Positions 45,342 to 55,013 are shown, counted from the first letter of the stretch. The stretch is DNA of 64,000 nucleotides from Sphingobium sp. (GCA_017744605.1 JAGIAZ010000013.1:1-64000); one strand, 5' to 3'. Numbers and translations are program-made. The notes: generated by a model not told the origin, from the letters alone.

Positions 45342-45363
45342 GGGGTTCAGAGGCGAGACAAAG

Positions 45364-46716
45364 ATGAGCAGGCGCTATTTCGGCACAGACGGCATCCGCG
45401 GCCGCACCAACCAGACTCCCATGACCGCCGAGATGGCGATGCGCGTCGGCATGGCCGCCGGCCGCCATTTCCTGCGCGGCGATCATCGCCACCGCGTGGT
45501 CATCGGCAAGGATACGCGCCTCTCGGGCTATATGATCGAGAATGCGCTCGTCGCCGGCTTCACGAGCGTCGGCATGGATGTTATCCAGTTCGGCCCGATC
45601 CCGACGCCCGCCGTCGCCATGCTCGCCGCGTCGATGCGTGCCGACCTCGGCGTCATGATCTCGGCCAGCCACAACCCCTATTTCGACAATGGCATCAAGC
45701 TGTTCGGCCCGGATGGCTACAAGCTCTCCGATGCCGATGAGGCGAAGATCGAGACGCTGATCGAGACTGGCGAGATTGCGCTTGCCGATTCCGCCCATAT
45801 CGGCCGCGCCCGGCGCGTCGAGGACGGCCGCGGGCGCTACATTCACGCCGTCAAGTCGACCTTTCCCGAGCATCTGCGCCTCGACGGGCTCAAGGTCGTG
45901 GTCGATTGTGCCAATGGCGCGGCCTATCAGACCGCGCCGGCCGCCTTTTGGGAGCTGGGCGCGGAGCTGGTCCAGCTCGGCGTCTCGCCCAACGGCACCA
46001 ATATCAACGACGGCTGCGGCTCGACCGCGCCGGGCCTGTTGCAGGAAACCGTGGTCGCCTCGGGTGCGGACATCGGCATAGCGCTCGACGGCGACGCCGA
46101 CCGCCTCATCGTGGTCGACGAGACCGGCACCATCATCGACGGCGACCAGATCATGGCGCTGATCGGCACGAGCTGGGCGAAGGCCGGTACGCTGCGCGGC
46201 GGCGGCGTGGTCGCCACCGTCATGTCCAATCTCGGCCTCGAGCGGCTGCTCAAGGGGCAGGGGATCGACCTCATCCGCACCAAGGTCGGCGATCGCTATG
46301 TGCTGGAAGAGATGAAGGCGCGCGGCGCCAATGTCGGCGGCGAGCAGTCCGGCCATATGATCCTCAGCGATTATGCGACGACCGGCGACGGCACCATCGC
46401 CGCGCTGCAGGTGCTGGCCGCCCTGGTCGAGAGCGGCAAGCGGGCGAGCGAACTGCTTCAGCAGTTCGATCCCGTGCCGCAGCTTCTCAAGAATGTCCGC
46501 TTCGCCGGTGGCAAGCCGCTTGAAGCCGAAAGCGTCAAGGCCGTGATAGCGGACGCCGAGGCTGAACTGAGCGGCTCCGGCCGCCTTGTCATCCGCCCGT
46601 CCGGCACCGAGCCTGTGATCCGCGTCATGGCCGAGGGCGACGATGCTGGCCAGGTGAAGGCCGTGGTCGAGCGGATTTGCGAGGCCGTGTCGAGCGCGGC
46701 CGCGGCCCATGTCTAA
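45364..46716 (+). CDS. glmM: phosphoglucosamine mutase
   Basis: GlmM turns glucosamine-6-phosphate into glucosamine-1-phosphate, the precursor of UDP-GlcNAc for peptidoglycan, lipid A and surface polymers. The 450-residue protein has the four-domain alpha-D-phosphohexomutase layout. The N-terminus is [14 protein letters not shown], the phosphoserine loop is [18 protein letters not shown] with Ser102, and the magnesium loop is [13 protein letters not shown]. Other features are [19 protein letters not shown] and [15 protein letters not shown]. Its product leads to the UDP-GlcNAc that WecB and the GT2 synthase of this window would use. Confidence 0.96.
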   Translation: MSRRYFGTDGIRGRTNQTPMTAEMAMRVGMAAGRHFLRGDHRHRVVIGKDTRLSGYMIENALVAGFTSVGMDVIQFGPIPTPAVAMLAASMRADLGVMISASHNPYFDNGIKLFGPDGYKLSDADEAKIETLIETGEIALADSAHIGRARRVEDGRGRYIHAVKSTFPEHLRLDGLKVVVDCANGAAYQTAPAAFWELGAELVQLGVSPNGTNINDGCGSTAPGLLQETVVASGADIGIALDGDADRLIVVDETGTIIDGDQIMALIGTSWAKAGTLRGGGVVATVMSNLGLERLLKGQGIDLIRTKVGDRYVLEEMKARGANVGGEQSGHMILSDYATTGDGTIAALQVLAALVESGKRASELLQQFDPVPQLLKNVRFAGGKPLEAESVKAVIADAEAELSGSGRLVIRPSGTEPVIRVMAEGDDAGQVKAVVERICEAVSSAAAAHV

Positions 46717-46736
46717 GACCGCTCTGAGACAAATAA

Positions 46737-46856
46737 ACACCGTTCGCCCTGTTCGAGCGAGACGCGTGGCTCGCTCGAATGTCGAAGGGCGCTCTCCTTC
46801 TTCCTCCCCTGAAGGAAAGGGAGCGTGCTTCGACGAGCTCAGCATGAACGGATTTG
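46737..46856. repeat. family B composite repeat (B3)
   Basis: It contains CCGTTCGCCCTGTTCGAGCG, a stem TCGAGCGAG-ACGCGTGG-CTCGCTCGA, TTCCTTC-rich arms around CCCCTGAAGG, and GCTTCGACGAGCTCAGCATG. It lies between glmM and the DUF1272 gene. Confidence 0.65.
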
Positions 46857-46874
46857 GGAATGTGAGGCATAGCC

Positions 46875-47102
46875 ATGCTTGAGATGCGCCCCGATTGCGA
46901 GCGCTGCGGCGTCGACTTGCCCGCCGACCAGGGCGGCGCGTTCATCTGCTCCTTCGAATGCACCTTCTGCGCCGAATGCACGGATGCGATGGATGAGACC
47001 TGCCCCAATTGCGGCGGAGAACTGCTCGACCGTCCGGCGCGCGTGGGCGACAAGCTGAAAAGCAACCCGGCCTCCACCGTCAGGCGATACCGCGCAAACT
47101 GA
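46875..47102 (+). CDS. DUF1272 zinc-ribbon small protein
   Basis: The 75-residue product starts MLEMRPDCERCGVDLP and carries three CxxC-like pairs (CERC, CSFECTFCAEC, CPNC). This fits the DUF1272 family of small zinc-binding proteins with no assigned role. The cysteines would bind one or two zinc ions. The ending RRYRAN is typical of the family. It is free-standing, 78 bp before the next gene. Confidence 0.85.
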   Translation: MLEMRPDCERCGVDLPADQGGAFICSFECTFCAECTDAMDETCPNCGGELLDRPARVGDKLKSNPASTVRRYRAN

Positions 47103-47179
47103 ATCCCGGCTCCTGTTTGCGCTTTGCAGATGGACCTTTCGGCCATATCCTGATGTCAAAACAGACAGGGGAGGGTGCC

Positions 47180-48277
47180 ATGGCATCGAAATTCAGGGCT
47201 TTGCTGGCCGGGGCGGTCTTGTCCTTGCCGTTCGTGCTGTCCAGTCCGGAGGCTGCGGTCGCCCAGAACGCGAAAGCCAGGCCCGCCGCTGCCAAGCCCG
47301 CTAAAGCCTGGACCGTCCCCAGGACACCTTGGGGCGATCCCGATCTGCGCGGTCAATGGCCCATCGATTACCTCGCCGGCACGCCCCGCGAACGCCCCGC
47401 ATCCTATGGCAACCGCGCCCAGCTCAGCGACGACGAATATGAAGCGGCGCTGGCGCAGGCGGCGCGCGGCGCGAACCTCTACGAGCGTGAGGAGAAGGCC
47501 GGCAAGCTCGGCATGGGCCACTGGACCGAGCGCGGCAAGCCTCTGCGCCAGACCTCATTGACCGTCGAGCCGGCCAATGGCCGCATGCCGCCCGCCACCG
47601 AGGAGGGCAAGAAGCGCTCCGAGACGATGAAGAGCAGCTGGACGGAAAAATACTGGGAGTGGGTCGACGACTTCAACACGTTCGACCGCTGCATCACGCG
47701 CGGCATGCCGTCGTCGATGCTGCCCGGCGCCTACAATATGGGCATCGCCATCTATCAGTCGCCCGGTTACGTCGCGATCCAGCTGGAGATGATCCACGAG
47801 ACGCGGATCATCCCGCTCGATGGTCGCGCCGCGCCGGCCAAGCCGGTCAAGAACTGGCTCGGCTATTCGCGCGGCCACTGGGAGGGCAATACGCTCGTCA
47901 TCGAGACGACCAATTTCCATCCCGGCGCGCCGCTCGGCAATTCGGCCGGTCCGCGGCCGGTGCCGAACAGCGACCAGATGACCATGACGGAACGCCTGAC
48001 GCCGATCGATCATGACACGATCCGCTATGAGGCCTGGATCAGGGATCCGGTCACGCTGACCGCGCCTTTCAAGCTCGACTTCCCGTGGCGCCGCAACGAC
48101 AAATATGTGATCTACGAATATGCCTGCCACGAGGGCAATATCCAGATGCGCGGCTTCATCGAGGGGACCAGCCCCAAGCTCGCCGCCAACCGCAAGCATG
48201 CCTGGGCCGCGCAGGGCGTCACCGATCTCAAGGAGGGCGGGACCGAGGAATTCCCGCAGATCGGCGTGACGCGCTGA
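47180..48277 (+). CDS. exported hypothetical protein (GHWEGNTLVIET family)
   Basis: The 365-residue protein has a signal peptide (about residues 1-30, MASKFRALLAGAVLSLPFVL). An entry motif, WTVPRTPWGDPDLRGQWPID, follows, and then GHWEGNTLVIETTNFHPG around residue 232. The late segments are TERLTPIDHDTIRYEAWIRD, DPVTLTAPFKLDFPW and YEYACHEGNIQMRGF. The type is common and uncharacterised in sphingomonads and other proteobacteria. It shares the GHWEG-TLV-ET and DPVTLT modules with the protein at 2088-2879. The ATG at 47180 follows GGGGAGGG; an ATG nine codons upstream is less likely. It is probably periplasmic. Confidence 0.72.
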   Translation: MASKFRALLAGAVLSLPFVLSSPEAAVAQNAKARPAAAKPAKAWTVPRTPWGDPDLRGQWPIDYLAGTPRERPASYGNRAQLSDDEYEAALAQAARGANLYEREEKAGKLGMGHWTERGKPLRQTSLTVEPANGRMPPATEEGKKRSETMKSSWTEKYWEWVDDFNTFDRCITRGMPSSMLPGAYNMGIAIYQSPGYVAIQLEMIHETRIIPLDGRAAPAKPVKNWLGYSRGHWEGNTLVIETTNFHPGAPLGNSAGPRPVPNSDQMTMTERLTPIDHDTIRYEAWIRDPVTLTAPFKLDFPWRRNDKYVIYEYACHEGNIQMRGFIEGTSPKLAANRKHAWAAQGVTDLKEGGTEEFPQIGVTR

Positions 48278-48574
48278 GAGCGCACGGATCGGCGGACTCC
48301 GACGGCGCTTGTCCCTGTGGAGCAAGCGTCAGTTCTCCGGCGAGCCGAGGGCGGGCGAAGCCCAACGCCGGGGCCCAGCCCGACAGGTTGACGCGCACGG
48401 AGCGTACTCTTCGGCATGTGCGCTGAGACCCGATTTTAGCCTTCCGCCGGGAATAACCATTCCCCTGGCTGCCGGCGACACATGTGGACTTCGACAAGGC
48501 GTCCCGATCAGGCTCAGCACTGCTTCGGCGATTATCCCCTTAGAGCGGTGTGCTTTTAATCTGCAACGCTCTTA

Positions 48575-48658
48575 TCCGTTCGTGTCGAGCGAAGTCGAGA
48601 CACCCATCGGTCTTGCGCTACAACGATGGGTGTCTCGACTTCGCTCGACACGAACGGA
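48575..48658. repeat. family C perfect hairpin (C1)
   Basis: The arms are perfect over 35 bp (TCCGTTCGTGTCGAGCGAAG onward and its complement), separated by 14 nt. The cores TCGAGCGAAGTCGAGACAC recur at 59371-59447 with one base changed. Between 48278 and 48574 I see only short GC-rich sequence with no gene. Confidence 0.88.
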
Positions 48659-48688
48659 ACGGTGGGTCAGATTTTAGGCTCGATGCTC

Positions 48689-48841
48689 TAAGATGAAGGA
48701 ATAGGCCGTTCCCCGGCGCAGGCCGGGGTCCAACCCGAACGGGGACGCGCGTCCGATAGCAGGCATTCGACGCTTCGCGTCGAGACTGGGCCCCGGCCTG
48801 CGCCGGGGAACAGCGACCTGCTCGAACGAGATAATCACCCA
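48689..48841. repeat. family A palindromic repeat (A4)
   Basis: The left arm is GTTCCCCGGCGCAGGCCGGG and the right arm CCCCGGCCTGCGCCGGGGAA. Between them are ACCCGAACGGGGACGCG and CGACGCTTCGCGTCG. It ends with CTCGAACGAGATAATCACC. It is nearly the reverse of A2 in its centre. Confidence 0.8.
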
Positions 48842-49019
48842 CTGCTTCCGCAGCATCCGGCCCATCGTCTTGAAGCGGGGCCAGCCGCCGCCATGACCGC
48901 CGAGGAAGCCGAAAGGCCTCGCCCGGATGGACCGAGAAGCCCAGATTGCCGACGGCCGTGAAATCACCGAAGCCTTTGACCGTGCCTTTGACGTCCAGCG
49001 CATCCGGGATGAACTTCTC
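48841..49019 (-). pseudogene. remnant of an ABC transporter ATPase N-terminus
   Basis: Read on the minus strand, one frame gives ALDVKGTVKGFGDFTAV and GNLGFSVHPGEAF. After a one-base shift (an extra T in GGCCTTTCGG near 48914) the next frame gives FGFLGGHGGG, then unrelated residues. Together this matches the start of a drug- or lipid-type ABC ATPase (FGDFTAVDNLSFSV-PGE-FGFLG-NGAGKT), but the Walker A Lys is lost. The piece stops where the A4 repeat begins. No permease gene remains nearby. Confidence 0.6.
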
Positions 49020-49143
49020 TCTCGCTATCCGGGATGTTCTAGTCGCGTAAGGCGGGCGAGGGCAAGCCGTTGCGAGACGGTTCGTGTTTCCTGCCTGTCC
49101 AACGCGTCTCGACTTCGCGCCGTCCCATCGGCAAAAGCGCCCC

Positions 49144-49902
49144 ATGGCGACTCCCCGCATCCTCATCATTGCCGGCTCGGATTCGGGCGGTGGCGCCGGT
49201 ATCCAGGCCGACATCAAGACCGTGACCATGCTCGGCGGCCATGCCATGACGGCGATCACGGCCGTGACCGCGCAGAATACGCTCGGCGTGCAGGGCGTCC
49301 ATCCGGTCCCGACCGACATGGTCCTCGCGCAGATCGACAGCGTGGTGAGCGACATTGGCGTCGATGCCATCAAGATCGGCATGATCGGTTCGGCCGAAAC
49401 GGCGCGTGCCGTGGCGGCGCGCTTGGAGAGCATCAACGCGCCGGTCGTGCTCGATCCCGTCATGGTCGCGACCAGCGGCGGCGTGCTGGCCGACGCCGAG
49501 ACGATCGCCGCCATGGAAGACCTCATGGGCTGGGCCTATGTCTCGACGCCCAACTTGCCCGAGTTGGAGGCGCTGGGCGGCGAGGCCGAACTGACGGCCC
49601 GCGGCGAAATCCTGCTCGTCAAGGGCGGCCATGCGCCCGGCGACACGATCGTCGATCGCCTCGTCGGCCCCGAGGGCGAGATCGCCCGCTGGGCGGATGC
49701 GCGCATCGACACCCAGGATACGCACGGCACCGGCTGCACCCTGGCGAGCGCCATCGCGGTCGGCCTGGGCGAGGGTCTCGACCTCCCCGAAGCGGTCGAC
49801 CGCGCCCGCAAGTTCGTGCGCGCCGCCCTGCTCGCCGCACCCGAGCTCGGGCAGGGGCATGGCCCCATGGGCCATCAGGCCGTGGATGTGGGCACATTAT
49901 GA
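49144..49902 (+). CDS. thiD: hydroxymethylpyrimidine/phosphomethylpyrimidine kinase
   Basis: ThiD phosphorylates HMP and HMP-phosphate to give HMP-pyrophosphate for thiamine synthesis. The 252-residue ribokinase-fold enzyme has RILIIAGSDSGGGAGIQADIK (in two parts), MLGGHAMTAITAVTAQNT, and IKIGMIGSAE. APVVLDPVMVATSGG and STPNLPELEAL follow. The anion hole and catalytic Asp lie in DTHGTGCTLASAIA. The ATG at 49144 gives the usual length. The rnhB start overlaps its stop (ATGA), a coupling seen often in alphaproteobacteria. I saw no TPP riboswitch upstream, so it may serve salvage only. Confidence 0.94.
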   Translation: MATPRILIIAGSDSGGGAGIQADIKTVTMLGGHAMTAITAVTAQNTLGVQGVHPVPTDMVLAQIDSVVSDIGVDAIKIGMIGSAETARAVAARLESINAPVVLDPVMVATSGGVLADAETIAAMEDLMGWAYVSTPNLPELEALGGEAELTARGEILLVKGGHAPGDTIVDRLVGPEGEIARWADARIDTQDTHGTGCTLASAIAVGLGEGLDLPEAVDRARKFVRAALLAAPELGQGHGPMGHQAVDVGTL

Positions 49903-50480
49903 TCGCGGGCGTGGACGAGGCGGGCAGGGGGCCGTTGGCGGGACCGGTGGTCGCTGCTGCGGTCGTTCTGTGCAAGCCGCGCCCATCGGGTCTCGACGAC
50001 AGCAAGAAACTCACCGCCGCGCGCCGCGCCGAACTGGAAGCGACGATCAAGCGCCGCTGCCATTGGGCGGTCGGCGTGGTCGAGGTCGAGGATATCGACC
50101 GGCTCAACATCTTCGGCGCGACCATGCTGGCGATGACGCGCGCCGTCGAGGCCTTGTGCGCAAGGATCGGCTGCGACCCGCTCGAAGTGCTGATCGACGG
50201 CAATCTGACGCCGCACGGCCGCCGCCCCGAATGGCGCTGGCCCGCGCGTCCCATCGTGGGCGGAGACGCCAGCGAGCCCTGCATCTCCGCCGCCTCGATC
50301 ATCGCCAAGGAGCATCGCGACGCGCTGATGCGTGAGGCCGCGCTGCTCCACCCGCATTATGGCTGGGCGAAGAACAAGGGCTATGGCACGCCCGACCATC
50401 TCGAAGCGCTGCGGACATACGGCCCGACGCCACTGCACCGGCGCAGCTTCGCGCCCGTCGCGCAGGCGGCCTTGCTCTAG
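49899..50480 (+). CDS. rnhB: ribonuclease HII
   Basis: RNase HII nicks DNA 5' of single ribonucleotides and removes RNA from RNA-DNA hybrids. The 193-residue protein has the active-site GVDEAGRGPLAGPVVAAAV with Asp6 and Glu7. It has the LDDSKKLTAARR motif, LIDGNLTPH with the third acid, and CISAASIIAKEHRDALM with YGWAKNKGYGTPDH. All catalytic residues are present. It is coupled to thiD by a four-base ATGA overlap. Confidence 0.95.
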   Translation: MIAGVDEAGRGPLAGPVVAAAVVLCKPRPSGLDDSKKLTAARRAELEATIKRRCHWAVGVVEVEDIDRLNIFGATMLAMTRAVEALCARIGCDPLEVLIDGNLTPHGRRPEWRWPARPIVGGDASEPCISAASIIAKEHRDALMREAALLHPHYGWAKNKGYGTPDHLEALRTYGPTPLHRRSFAPVAQAALL

Positions 50481-50544
50481 GAAACGCCGCGACGTCGAGC
50501 AGGTCTCTTGCCGCGGCCGCATCCCTGCGCTAGAGGCCGCGCGT

Positions 50545-50660
50545 CCCTTGGGGAGTAGCCAGCCGCTCATCGAGCGGGCTCGCGCGTCAACATACTTGGC
50601 CGAGAGGTCATGGCGCGGAGGAGTGCAGCAGCATTCAGGCGAGACCAATGGCACGATGCT
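50545..50660 (+). promoter_or_regulatory. Mn2+ riboswitch (yybP-ykoY motif)
   Basis: The leader of the next gene has the conserved parts of the yybP-ykoY aptamer in order. CTTGGGGAGTAGCC comes first, then a GCCGCTC-ATC-GAGCGGGC hairpin arm. GTCAACATACTTGGC follows, the cross-helix core loop, then a second hairpin, and GGCGAGACCAATGGCAC closes the first helix by pairing CCAA with TTGG. Such RNAs bind Mn2+ and turn on Mn exporters. The rest of the leader to 50727 would be the expression switch; GGAG lies before the ATG. Confidence 0.88.
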
Positions 50661-50727
50661 TCCGTTCCGGGCCGGGCGGGAAGCCTTGTGCCATTGCGTG
50701 CGCTGTCCTGGCCCCGGAGTTCTGTTC

Positions 50728-51297
50728 ATGGAAGCCTTGCTGACTTCGACCGGCATCGTCGCTCTCGCCGAAATGGGCGACAAGACGCAGCTGCTCGCCA
50801 TATTGCTTGCGACCCGCTTCTCGCGCCCATGGCCCATCATCGCCGGCATCTTCGCCGCGACCATCGTCAATCATGCGCTGGCCGCTTTGGTCGGCTCGCA
50901 GGCGGCCTTCCTGCTCGACAGCCCTTGGTTCCGCATCGTGGTGGCGCTGTCCTTCCTCGCCATGGCTGCCTGGACGCTGGTCCCGGACAAGGTCGACGAT
51001 CTCAAGGAAGAGACGGGGCGTTACGGCGCTTTCGTCACGACCACGATCGCCTTCTTCCTCGTCGAGATGGGCGACAAGACGCAGGTGGCGACGATCGCGC
51101 TGGGCGCTCGCTTCCACGATGTGCTGGCGGTGGCCACGGGCACCACGCTCGGCATGATGATCGCCAATGTCCCGGCCGTCTTTCTCGGCAATGAATTGCT
51201 GCGCCGTGTGCCGCTTCGCATCGTGCGTTTCGTGACCGCCGGATTGTTCGCCATCATCGGCGTCTGGCTGCTCTGGGCGACACTGAGACTGCCTTGA
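50728..51297 (+). CDS. TMEM165/GDT1 family manganese exporter
   Basis: The 189-residue membrane protein has about six helices and the two diagnostic repeats EMGDKTQLLA (residues 15-24) and EMGDKTQVAT (113-122), the metal-coordinating motifs of the UPF0016/GDT1 cation-exchanger family. Members move Mn2+ or Ca2+ out of the cytosol. The leader holds a Mn2+ riboswitch, so the gene is probably switched on when manganese is high, which argues for export of manganese. The ATG at 50728 is preceded by CCGGAG. Confidence 0.92.
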   Translation: MEALLTSTGIVALAEMGDKTQLLAILLATRFSRPWPIIAGIFAATIVNHALAALVGSQAAFLLDSPWFRIVVALSFLAMAAWTLVPDKVDDLKEETGRYGAFVTTTIAFFLVEMGDKTQVATIALGARFHDVLAVATGTTLGMMIANVPAVFLGNELLRRVPLRIVRFVTAGLFAIIGVWLLWATLRLP

Positions 51298-51396
51298 TCG
51301 TTCGTCATGCTTTTGATCGAAGGGGATCGATGCGAACCCGGTTCAGGGTGACGGACAAGGGGCGCAGGGGCAGAATTATCCACAAGATGCGCGGCT

Positions 51397-52735
<1,339 letters not shown>

Positions 52736-52800
52736 ATGGAGGCATGACCGGATAGATCCCACAGCCGGCTCCCGGGTCCGACGAAATCCCAAGGGCCGGT

Positions 52801-52843
52801 GCCCAGGGTGGCAACTCCCACAGCCACCCTGGGCTCTTCTTTT
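52801..52843 (+). terminator. Rho-independent terminator of ccrM
   Basis: GCCCAGGGTGGC and GCCACCCTGGGC form a perfect 12-bp stem with a 10-nt loop, followed by TCTTCTTTT, about 65 bp after the ccrM stop. Confidence 0.9.
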
Positions 52844-52884
52844 GGCGATACGTCGCCATATTCTTTCGGTCCCTGTTTTCTCTT

Positions 52885-53170
52885 CGTCATGCTGAACTTG
52901 TTTGTGCAAGCACGCCTCCGGCTCCAGCATCCATTTTGCTCAGCAAATGCCCCGTGGCGGGTGCCAGATGGACCCCAAACCAAGTTGGTGATTATCCCGT
53001 TCGAGCAGGTCGCTGTTCCCCGGCGCAGGCCGGGGCCCAGTCTCGACGCGAAGCGTCGAATGCCGCCATTGCACGCACGTCTCCCTTCGGTTTGGACTCC
53101 GGCCTGCGCTGGGGAACAGCCTATTCCTTTGTCCTAAGGGTATAATCGCCAAACAAGTTCAGGGTGACGA
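52885..53170. repeat. compound repeat: family E unit joined to family A (A5)
   Basis: From 52885 it reads CGTCATGCTGAACTTGTTTG, then TGCAAGCACGCCTCCGGCTC and CAGCATCCATTTTG, the same as 54011-54060. After an AAACCAAGTTGGTGATTATC boundary comes a full family A palindrome with CCCCGGCGCAGGCCGGGG, CGACGCGAAGCGTCG and GGTATAATCGCC. It ends AAACAAGTTCAGGGTGACG. The gap 52736-53177 holds the ccrM terminator and this element. Confidence 0.82.
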
Positions 53171-53177
53171 AGACGGA

Positions 53178-53960
53178 TCACACCAGCGGGATGACGTCCG
53201 CGATGGAATCGAGGATGCGGCTGGGACGGAAAGGAAAGCGGGACACCTGATCGGCCTTGGTCGATCCGGTCAGCACGAGGATCGTCTCCAGCCCGGCCTC
53301 GATCCCGGCGACCACGTCGGTGTCCATGCGGTCGCCGATCATGACGGTGCTCTCGGAGCGTGCATCGATGCGGTTCATTGCGCTCCGGAACATCATCGGA
53401 TTGGGCTTGCCGACGAAATAGGGCTGTGCGCCGGTCGCCTTGGCGATCATCGCCGCGACCGATCCCGTGGCGGGCAGGGGGCCGTCCTGCGATGGCGAGG
53501 TGGCATCCGGATTGGTCGCGATGAAGCGCGCGCCTTTGCCGATGAGGCGGATCGCCGTGGTGATCGCCGAGAAGCTCAGCGTCCGCGTCTCGCCCACGAT
53601 CACATAGTCTGCATCATGGTCGGTCAGCGTGTAGCCGACCTCGTGAAGCGCCGTCGTCAGCCCGGCCTCGCCGATCACATAGGCACTGCCGCCGGGTTTC
53701 TGATGCTTCAGGAAATCGGCTGTCGCCAGCGCCGAAGTCCAGATCGCGCCCTCGGGCACGTGCAGGCCGGCGCGAAGCAACCGCGCCGCCAGGTCGCGTG
53801 GGGTGAAGATCGAATTGTTGGTGAGGACGAGAAAGTGCCGCTGCTTCTCGATCAGCCGTGCGATGAAGTCGGCCGCGCCGGGCAGCGCATGTTCCTCATG
53901 GACGAGGACGCCGTCCATGTCGGTGAGCCAGCATATGGGCGCTTTGCGTTCGGTGGTCAT
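53178..53960 (-). CDS. HAD-IIA family hydrolase (NagD-like phosphatase)
   Basis: The 260-residue protein has the HAD phosphatase motifs. DMDGVLVHEEHALPGA carries the nucleophile Asp, VLTNNSIFT is motif II, GKPNPMMF carries the motif III Lys, and VMIGDRMDTDVVAGIEAG carries the acidic motif IV. The C2 cap with HADYVIVGETRTLSF-like sequence fits the IIA/NagD group, which dephosphorylates nucleotides or sugar phosphates. The frame runs on upstream into the family E repeat, but the ATG at 53960 (MTTERK) is the natural start. It lies between two family E repeats in direct orientation. Confidence 0.9.
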   Translation of the reverse strand: MTTERKAPICWLTDMDGVLVHEEHALPGAADFIARLIEKQRHFLVLTNNSIFTPRDLAARLLRAGLHVPEGAIWTSALATADFLKHQKPGGSAYVIGEAGLTTALHEVGYTLTDHDADYVIVGETRTLSFSAITTAIRLIGKGARFIATNPDATSPSQDGPLPATGSVAAMIAKATGAQPYFVGKPNPMMFRSAMNRIDARSESTVMIGDRMDTDVVAGIEAGLETILVLTGSTKADQVSRFPFRPSRILDSIADVIPLV

Positions 53961-54010
53961 GGATGAGAGATGGCGCGGCAGTCGGGACTTGTCGAGAGCA
54001 GTGTAAAACA

Positions 54011-54120
54011 CGTCATGCTGAACTTGTTTGTGCAAGCACGCCTCCGGCTCCAGCATCCATTTTTCGGGCTGAAGTAGCGCTCATTGGCTAAATGGACCCT
54101 GAAACAAGTTCAGGGTGACG
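54011..54120. repeat. family E repeat, second copy
   Basis: CGTCATGCTGAACTTGTTTG, TGCAAGCACGCCTCCGGCTC and CAGCATCCATTTTT match 52885-52936 in the same orientation. The right end TGAAACAAGTTCAGGGTGACG is the complement of its left end, so the whole is a 110-bp palindrome. Confidence 0.82.
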
Positions 54121-54124
54121 GCGT

Positions 54125-54460
54125 CTAGTTCGTCAGGCGTTGAGCCCAGGCTCGGAACGTTCCGATCATTCTACCGAGGTCGCGCGGCCCCCCATAGGCC
54201 TTGAACTTGGCCCCCTCGATCCTGCAGACCATCCAACGAGTGTCGCCGTCTCCTCCCTGAACGGGTTCTTCGTCCGTCACGCCATCGAAGATCGGCACGA
54301 ACGGCCGTTGTTCCAGCGGGGTTCCGTCGAGGTCGACGGTCAGGCTCCAGCCGGGATTATCAGGCGTGTCGATGGTGACGCCATACTCATGTTCCCAATC
54401 GCCGTCGCAATGGGACAGGTACCAACCCATCAGCCAGCCTATGTCGTCAGCTTGCTCCAC
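54125..54460 (-). CDS. Imm53-like immunity protein
   Basis: The 111-residue protein matches the Imm53 pattern: WLMGWYLSHCDGDWEHEYGV, TIDTPDNPGWSLTVDLDGT, then a VCRIEGAKFKAYGGPRDLG and FRAWAQ ending. Imm53 proteins occur in polymorphic toxin systems and are predicted to block a cognate nuclease or other toxin domain. No toxin gene is in the window, so this is an orphan. Such genes may be decoys against toxins of neighbours. It starts downstream of no obvious operon partner and ends 5 bp beyond the family E repeat. Confidence 0.78.
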   Translation of the reverse strand: MEQADDIGWLMGWYLSHCDGDWEHEYGVTIDTPDNPGWSLTVDLDGTPLEQRPFVPIFDGVTDEEPVQGGDGDTRWMVCRIEGAKFKAYGGPRDLGRMIGTFRAWAQRLTN

Positions 54461-54513
54461 GCCTCAATTACAGACTGAATTGTGGCGTCCGCAACCCTTT
54501 GGCGCCGAGCTCT

Positions 54514-54909
54514 TCAGCGTACATCTGAGGTCACCACCGCTTCGGCTTCGATCTCCACCTTCCACTCCGGCCGATAGAGGCCTGAAACGGCGACAAGCGT
54601 GCCGGTCGGCCGCGCGATCTTCATGTGGCGCGAGAAGGAGGCGCTGACCGCATCGGCATAAGCGATGTCGGTCACGAACATGCGGACGCGGACGACATCC
54701 TCCGCGCGCGCGCCCAGTTCCTCGATATGGCGGATGATCTCGGCGAAGATGAGATCGGCCTGGTCGCCCGCCTCCATGGGCACGGTGCCGTCCGGCAGAT
54801 TGGCGGTCGTGCCGGAAACGAGGATGCGGTCGCCCACGCGAATGGCGCGGGTGAAGCCGATCTCTTCCTCGAATTTGGAAAGGGGCGCTATGCGGTTGCG
54901 GTCGGTCAT
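54514..54909 (-). CDS. RidA family protein (YjgF/YER057c/UK114)
   Basis: The 131-residue protein has the RidA fold with FTRAIRVGDRILVSGTTAN, DLIFAEIIRHIEELGARAED, and VVRVRMFVTDIAYADAV carrying the conserved Arg of the deaminase site. RPTGTLVAVSGLYRPEWKVE and IEAEAVVT follow. RidA hydrolyses reactive enamine/imine intermediates; some subfamilies lack this activity. The ATG at 54909 follows AGGAGA. It is divergent from folP. The catalytic Glu near the C-terminus (EIEAEA) is present. Confidence 0.88.
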   Translation of the reverse strand: MTDRNRIAPLSKFEEEIGFTRAIRVGDRILVSGTTANLPDGTVPMEAGDQADLIFAEIIRHIEELGARAEDVVRVRMFVTDIAYADAVSASFSRHMKIARPTGTLVAVSGLYRPEWKVEIEAEAVVTSDVR

Positions 54910-55013
54910 CTCGTCTCCTGGCTCTATTTTGCCAGTGAGGGTGGGCTTTCCTGCCGCTCCGCGCAAGCCGAACGGCGGTTTCCTCCGGAGCGTGCTTGGT
55001 CTAGGTGCGCTTC

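Noticed and set aside
48417-48430. TPP riboswitch hint (CTGAGACC) upstream of thiD
   Set aside because: It is over 700 bp away, and the ACCCTT and GAACCTGAT parts are absent.
52885-54120. CRISPR-like array from recurring sequence
   Set aside because: Only dispersed palindromes with coding DNA between; no regular spacers, leader or cas genes.
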